Source of the DNA: GCA-2711565 sp963664245
GTDB lineage: Bacteria; Bacteroidota; Bacteroidia; Bacteroidales; GCA-2711565
DNA: 64,000 bases
Assembly: GCA_963664245.1 (NCBI GenBank)
Contig: OY760934.1
Location: 3,348,001-3,412,000 of the forward strand
Reading direction: 5' to 3'
The translations under genes and the position numbers were made by a program. Below the pieces are notes generated by a model. The model saw only the letters and a list, made by a program, of their open reading frames with translations, was not told the DNA's origin and searched no databases. Shown in pieces: positions 61,118 through 64,000 of this stretch; position 1 is the first letter of the stretch; each line of letters begins with the position of its first letter.

Positions 61118-62086
61118 ATGAAAAAGATTTTAATTTTTGCATTAATTGTTTTGTTTTGTGCGTGCAGCGGAGAAAAAAAACAGGACTTTTCATTTTTGAA
61201 TAAAGAATCCTTAACCGTTGTAATAACCGATTCGGGTTTGGGAGGACTGTCGGTAGTGGCCGATATTGAAAAACAATTACGCGAATTGCCGTACTATAAA
61301 GAAATTGACTTGATTTTTGCAAATGCCATGTTTGACGATAAAGGTTATAACGCTTTACAAAGCCGGGACGAAAAAATACATTATTTTGATAAGGCTTTGA
61401 AAGGTATGGCTCAAAAATATAAACCGGATATCATCATGATAGCCTGTAATACCCTGTCGGTTATTTATAAGGAAACAGAAATAGCTAAATCGGGAGAGGT
61501 GCCAATTGTTGGGATTGTAGATGTTGGTGTTGATGAAATTTTTACGGCCTTACAAAAAAATGAAAACTCAAAAGTCATTATATTTGGTACAGAAACTACA
61601 ATTGAAGAAGATAAACATCGCAGTATGCTGATTGAACGAGGAATTGATAACGACAGGATTGTTCCTAAAGCTTGCCCCCAACTGCAGCAGTATATTGAGC
61701 AAAACCCGCTGGGAGAGAACACTGAAATGCTTATTATGTCGTATGTAGATGAAGCAATTGAACAGGCAAACCTCACTGACCAAAGTGTATATGCTAGTTT
61801 AAATTGCAGCCATTTTGGCTATTCGCACGATTTGTGGATGAGTGCATTTGAATTTTCGGGGATTAGCCCGCTTTTGCTGATTAACCCCAATTACCGGATG
61901 ACAAAAATTATTGCAAGAGAAAACCTGGAACCACGCTTCAAAGAGGGAACAGTTAATGTAAAAGTAGTTTCAAAGGTTTCGATTAATAAGAGTAGTCTTG
62001 AATCGGTTTCAAGCATACTTGAGAAGTATTCGCCTAAAACATCCAAGGCTCTTTTAAACTATGAACTTGACAAAAAATTGTTTTAA
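61118..62086 (+). CDS. Glutamate racemase-like lipoprotein
   Basis: A 322-residue member of the Asp/Glu racemase superfamily. The catalytic acid region is ITDSGLGGLSVVADI. The first catalytic Cys is in IIMIACNTLSVIY, and the second is in SLNCSHFGYSHD, corresponding to the GCTH motif of MurI. It differs from cytoplasmic MurI in having a lipoprotein signal peptide ending at FCACSGEKK (Cys about 16). It is predicted to be anchored in the envelope, facing the periplasm. It is the last enzyme gene of the operon and would supply or recycle D-glutamate for the polymer. Confidence 0.85.
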   Translation: MKKILIFALIVLFCACSGEKKQDFSFLNKESLTVVITDSGLGGLSVVADIEKQLRELPYYKEIDLIFANAMFDDKGYNALQSRDEKIHYFDKALKGMAQKYKPDIIMIACNTLSVIYKETEIAKSGEVPIVGIVDVGVDEIFTALQKNENSKVIIFGTETTIEEDKHRSMLIERGIDNDRIVPKACPQLQQYIEQNPLGENTEMLIMSYVDEAIEQANLTDQSVYASLNCSHFGYSHDLWMSAFEFSGISPLLLINPNYRMTKIIARENLEPRFKEGTVNVKVVSKVSINKSSLESVSSILEKYSPKTSKALLNYELDKKLF

Positions 62087-62102
62087 ATAAACCAAAAAAA
62101 AC

Positions 62103-63641
62103 TTGATCTTTTTTATTAAAAATAACAAATCACAGTTGATCCGTAACGGAATTACGATCCTTTCAGTTTTGATTGCTCTCTTTTTTATGTCATCTTATGC
62201 TTTTAAAAGTTGGCATAAAAAAACGGTGGCTAAAAATGCAATGCTGTGTAACATTCATGCCCGGGAGTTGCTGTTAAAATCAAAAAAGAGTATCTCTCAA
62301 ATTGCCAGTCAAACAAAGCTGCTTTCATTTCACAAGGTAGATTTTGACGAGTTTGATTATGCCGATAGTTTATTGACTGTTTTAAGCAATGAGGTGTTAG
62401 TTAAGCATTATGGTTTGGAGGGAGGTTTTTATTTCTCGAAGATCGATAAGTTTGTTGGATATTCTTTTCCGACTTCTAAACCGCCAAAACCGGTATATGG
62501 CCCACCACCGCGTTCTTATAACATTATTAAGCAACAATGCTTGAAGTCAATAGAGCAGGGAAAGCATATATTGGAAACCCACGGATTTGATCCGGCCGTT
62601 TTCCCTTTGATAACCGTGCCTGTTGTTTATAAAAATGAAGTAGTGGGGACCATTTGGGTAAGGATTCACATTGAGCGTGAGCTGCCTTTAATTAAGCTTC
62701 AAAATGTATTGAATTTTGCCGCAGCGTTTTTAATTGTTGCGTTGGGATTGGTGTTATGGTTTTTATACCGTTTGCGTACCAGTATTTTTTCGGTGAGTAG
62801 TGAACTGGAGAAAATTCACGTGAATCCTGACTATCGTTTGCAAAGCCGGGGAAAATTGTTTGAAGAGATTGTTTATTCAATGAATTCGACCCTTGATAAA
62901 TTGAAAGACAGGAATAAAGAAAAACGTCAATTGGAATATAAATTGCACCAGCGCGAGAAGATGGCTTCTATTGGGCGTATTGTTGCCGGTGTTGCCCATG
63001 AGGTTCGAACCCCCTTGGCGATTATTAAAACGCGTGTTCAAATGTGGCAGCAAAGCCTTAAAAAACCGGATGAAATAAAATGGGAAGATGTAATTACAGA
63101 AAGTGCCGTGGAGCTGGTAATTACAGAAACCAACCGCTTATCAAATTTGATTAAACGTTTATTGATTTTTTCCCGTCCCATCGACAAAAAGATGACCAAC
63201 ATGAATATTGTTGAACAAATCAGGGAAACAATCAAAATTTTACAAATACAAAAAAATAGTGATAACATTGAATTTGAATTAAATGCTAATAATGTTTCAG
63301 TTATTCAGGCTGACATGAATTCTATTCAGCAGGTTTTTATTAATGTTATTTCTAACTCAATGGAAGCCATGCCGGATGGCGGGAAAATTGTAATCGAATG
63401 TCAGTATCTCGAAAATGAAGAGGAAATCAAAATTCAGATTACTGACGAGGGAACCGGAATTCCGGATGGTATTTTTGATAAAATGTTCGAACTTTTTGTG
63501 ACTTCCAAGCCTACGGGTGTTGGTTTGGGTTTATCTATTTCTAGTGAGATTGTTAAGGCTCATAACGGGCAAATCTCATTCAGAAATGGTGAACACAAAG
63601 GGGCTGTTTGCACGATTATTTTACCTGTAAAACACGATTAG
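62103..63641 (+). CDS. Sensor histidine kinase of the poly-gamma-glutamate operon
   Basis: A 512-residue kinase. The start is a TTG at 62103, since the first ATG would lie inside the first membrane helix (about 13-32). Periplasmic sensor domain about 45-195 (FSKIDKFVGYSFPTSKPPKP), second helix about 200-222, HisKA with the phosphorylated His in VAGVAHEVRTPLAIIK (about 299), and HATPase_c with NVISNSMEAMPDGG, DEGTGIPDGIF and TGVGLGLSIS. It lies 16 bases after the racemase gene and 3 bases before the response regulator gene. Confidence 0.92.
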   Translation: MIFFIKNNKSQLIRNGITILSVLIALFFMSSYAFKSWHKKTVAKNAMLCNIHARELLLKSKKSISQIASQTKLLSFHKVDFDEFDYADSLLTVLSNEVLVKHYGLEGGFYFSKIDKFVGYSFPTSKPPKPVYGPPPRSYNIIKQQCLKSIEQGKHILETHGFDPAVFPLITVPVVYKNEVVGTIWVRIHIERELPLIKLQNVLNFAAAFLIVALGLVLWFLYRLRTSIFSVSSELEKIHVNPDYRLQSRGKLFEEIVYSMNSTLDKLKDRNKEKRQLEYKLHQREKMASIGRIVAGVAHEVRTPLAIIKTRVQMWQQSLKKPDEIKWEDVITESAVELVITETNRLSNLIKRLLIFSRPIDKKMTNMNIVEQIRETIKILQIQKNSDNIEFELNANNVSVIQADMNSIQQVFINVISNSMEAMPDGGKIVIECQYLENEEEIKIQITDEGTGIPDGIFDKMFELFVTSKPTGVGLGLSISSEIVKAHNGQISFRNGEHKGAVCTIILPVKHD

Positions 63642-63644
63642 GCT

Positions 63645-64000
63645 ATGAAAACATCTTACGAAAAAACAATCCTGGTGGTGGATGATGAAGCTTCAATGCG
63701 AAGAAATATTGTTGATTTGTTGTCTATGAAAGAATATAATCTGGTTGAAGCCAGCAGTGGGGAAGAAGCCCTGGAAATAATCAATTCGGAAAAAATAGAC
63801 GTTGTTGTTTTGGATATCAACCTTCCTAAGATGAGCGGGCTGGATGTTCTTAAAACCACGAAGAGCATGAACGACGACGTTCCCTGTATTATGCTTACCG
63901 CATACGGAAATAGCGAAAAAGCCATCGAAGCAATGAAAACAGGGGCTTTTGATTATCTGGAGAAACCTTTTGAACTGGATGAGTTTTTAATGATTATCGA
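63645..64000 (+). CDS. Response regulator, NtrC-like (partial at right edge)
   Basis: The first 118 codons give a complete receiver domain: ILVVDDEASMRRN, the phosphorylated Asp in VVVLDINLPKMSG (about 62), then IMLTAYG and YLEKPFEL with the conserved Lys. The output domain lies outside the window. Its position after a kinase in an operon preceded by a sigma-54-type promoter suggests an NtrC-type activator (inference). Confidence 0.85.
   Translation, partial: MKTSYEKTILVVDDEASMRRNIVDLLSMKEYNLVEASSGEEALEIINSEKIDVVVLDINLPKMSGLDVLKTTKSMNDDVPCIMLTAYGNSEKAIEAMKTGAFDYLEKPFELDEFLMII

Overview
The window is a piece of a Bacteroidota chromosome, most like a marine or anaerobic member of the Marinilabiliales/Prolixibacteraceae type (inference, no database search was possible). 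Supporting signs are TTTG/TAnnTTTG promoters before the tRNA genes, an S46 dipeptidyl-peptidase, a CarboxypepD_reg-type TonB receptor, a LruC-domain surface protein, DUF4294- and DUF5723-like proteins, and a general lack of Shine-Dalgarno sequences.

Layout. Bases 1-3605 are backbone: lpxB, comEC and tRNA-Asp. Bases 3606-25000 are an accessory island. Bases 25063-48930 are backbone again: S46 peptidase, MATE pump, glycosyltransferases, miaA, LruC protein, pcm, clpX-clpP-tig, smpB, a prohibitin-like protein, a TPP-riboswitch-controlled TonB receptor, aroQ, an LpxL-like acyltransferase, and tRNAs Leu, His and Ser. Bases 49179-64000 hold a lipoprotein gene and a long operon for poly-gamma-glutamate metabolism that ends in a sensor kinase and a response regulator cut by the window edge.

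The most notable region is the island. It reads as an integron-like gene-cassette array. A XerD-like tyrosine recombinase (3882-4745), which appears to lack the extra IntI-specific segment, is followed by a possible attI site and eight cassettes. Each cassette starts with its own GTT-core sequence, and that sequence is exactly complementary to the core at the cassette's end. This holds for seven of seven testable cassettes. It is the hallmark of attC-bounded cassettes, because a circular cassette rebuilds a full palindrome. Five attC-like sites are each about 130 bp. Cargo includes a type IIG-like restriction-modification system with a controller protein and tandem operators, a KAP-like P-loop NTPase, two VOC proteins, a membrane-anchored protein of unknown role, a HTH regulator preceded by fourteen to fifteen degenerate 21-bp repeats, a PD-(D/E)xK-like nuclease, and an SSS-type transporter set. 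The array has been invaded by an IS110 element with a structured leader that may encode a bridge RNA. It also carries an IS256 element nested inside an IS1182 element that itself sits in an attC site. The right edge is lost to IS3 and IS110 remnants.

The 50-64 kb operon joins a beta-propeller lipoprotein, an outer-membrane porin, a TRAP-type permease, an M14-like deacylase, gamma-glutamyltransferase, PgsB, PgsC, a PgsW-like protein and an apparently exported glutamate racemase. A sequence matching the sigma-54 consensus (GG-N10-GC) lies just upstream, and the operon ends with a histidine kinase and a receiver-domain protein. This suggests sigma-54/NtrC-type control of extracytoplasmic poly-gamma-glutamate synthesis or turnover.
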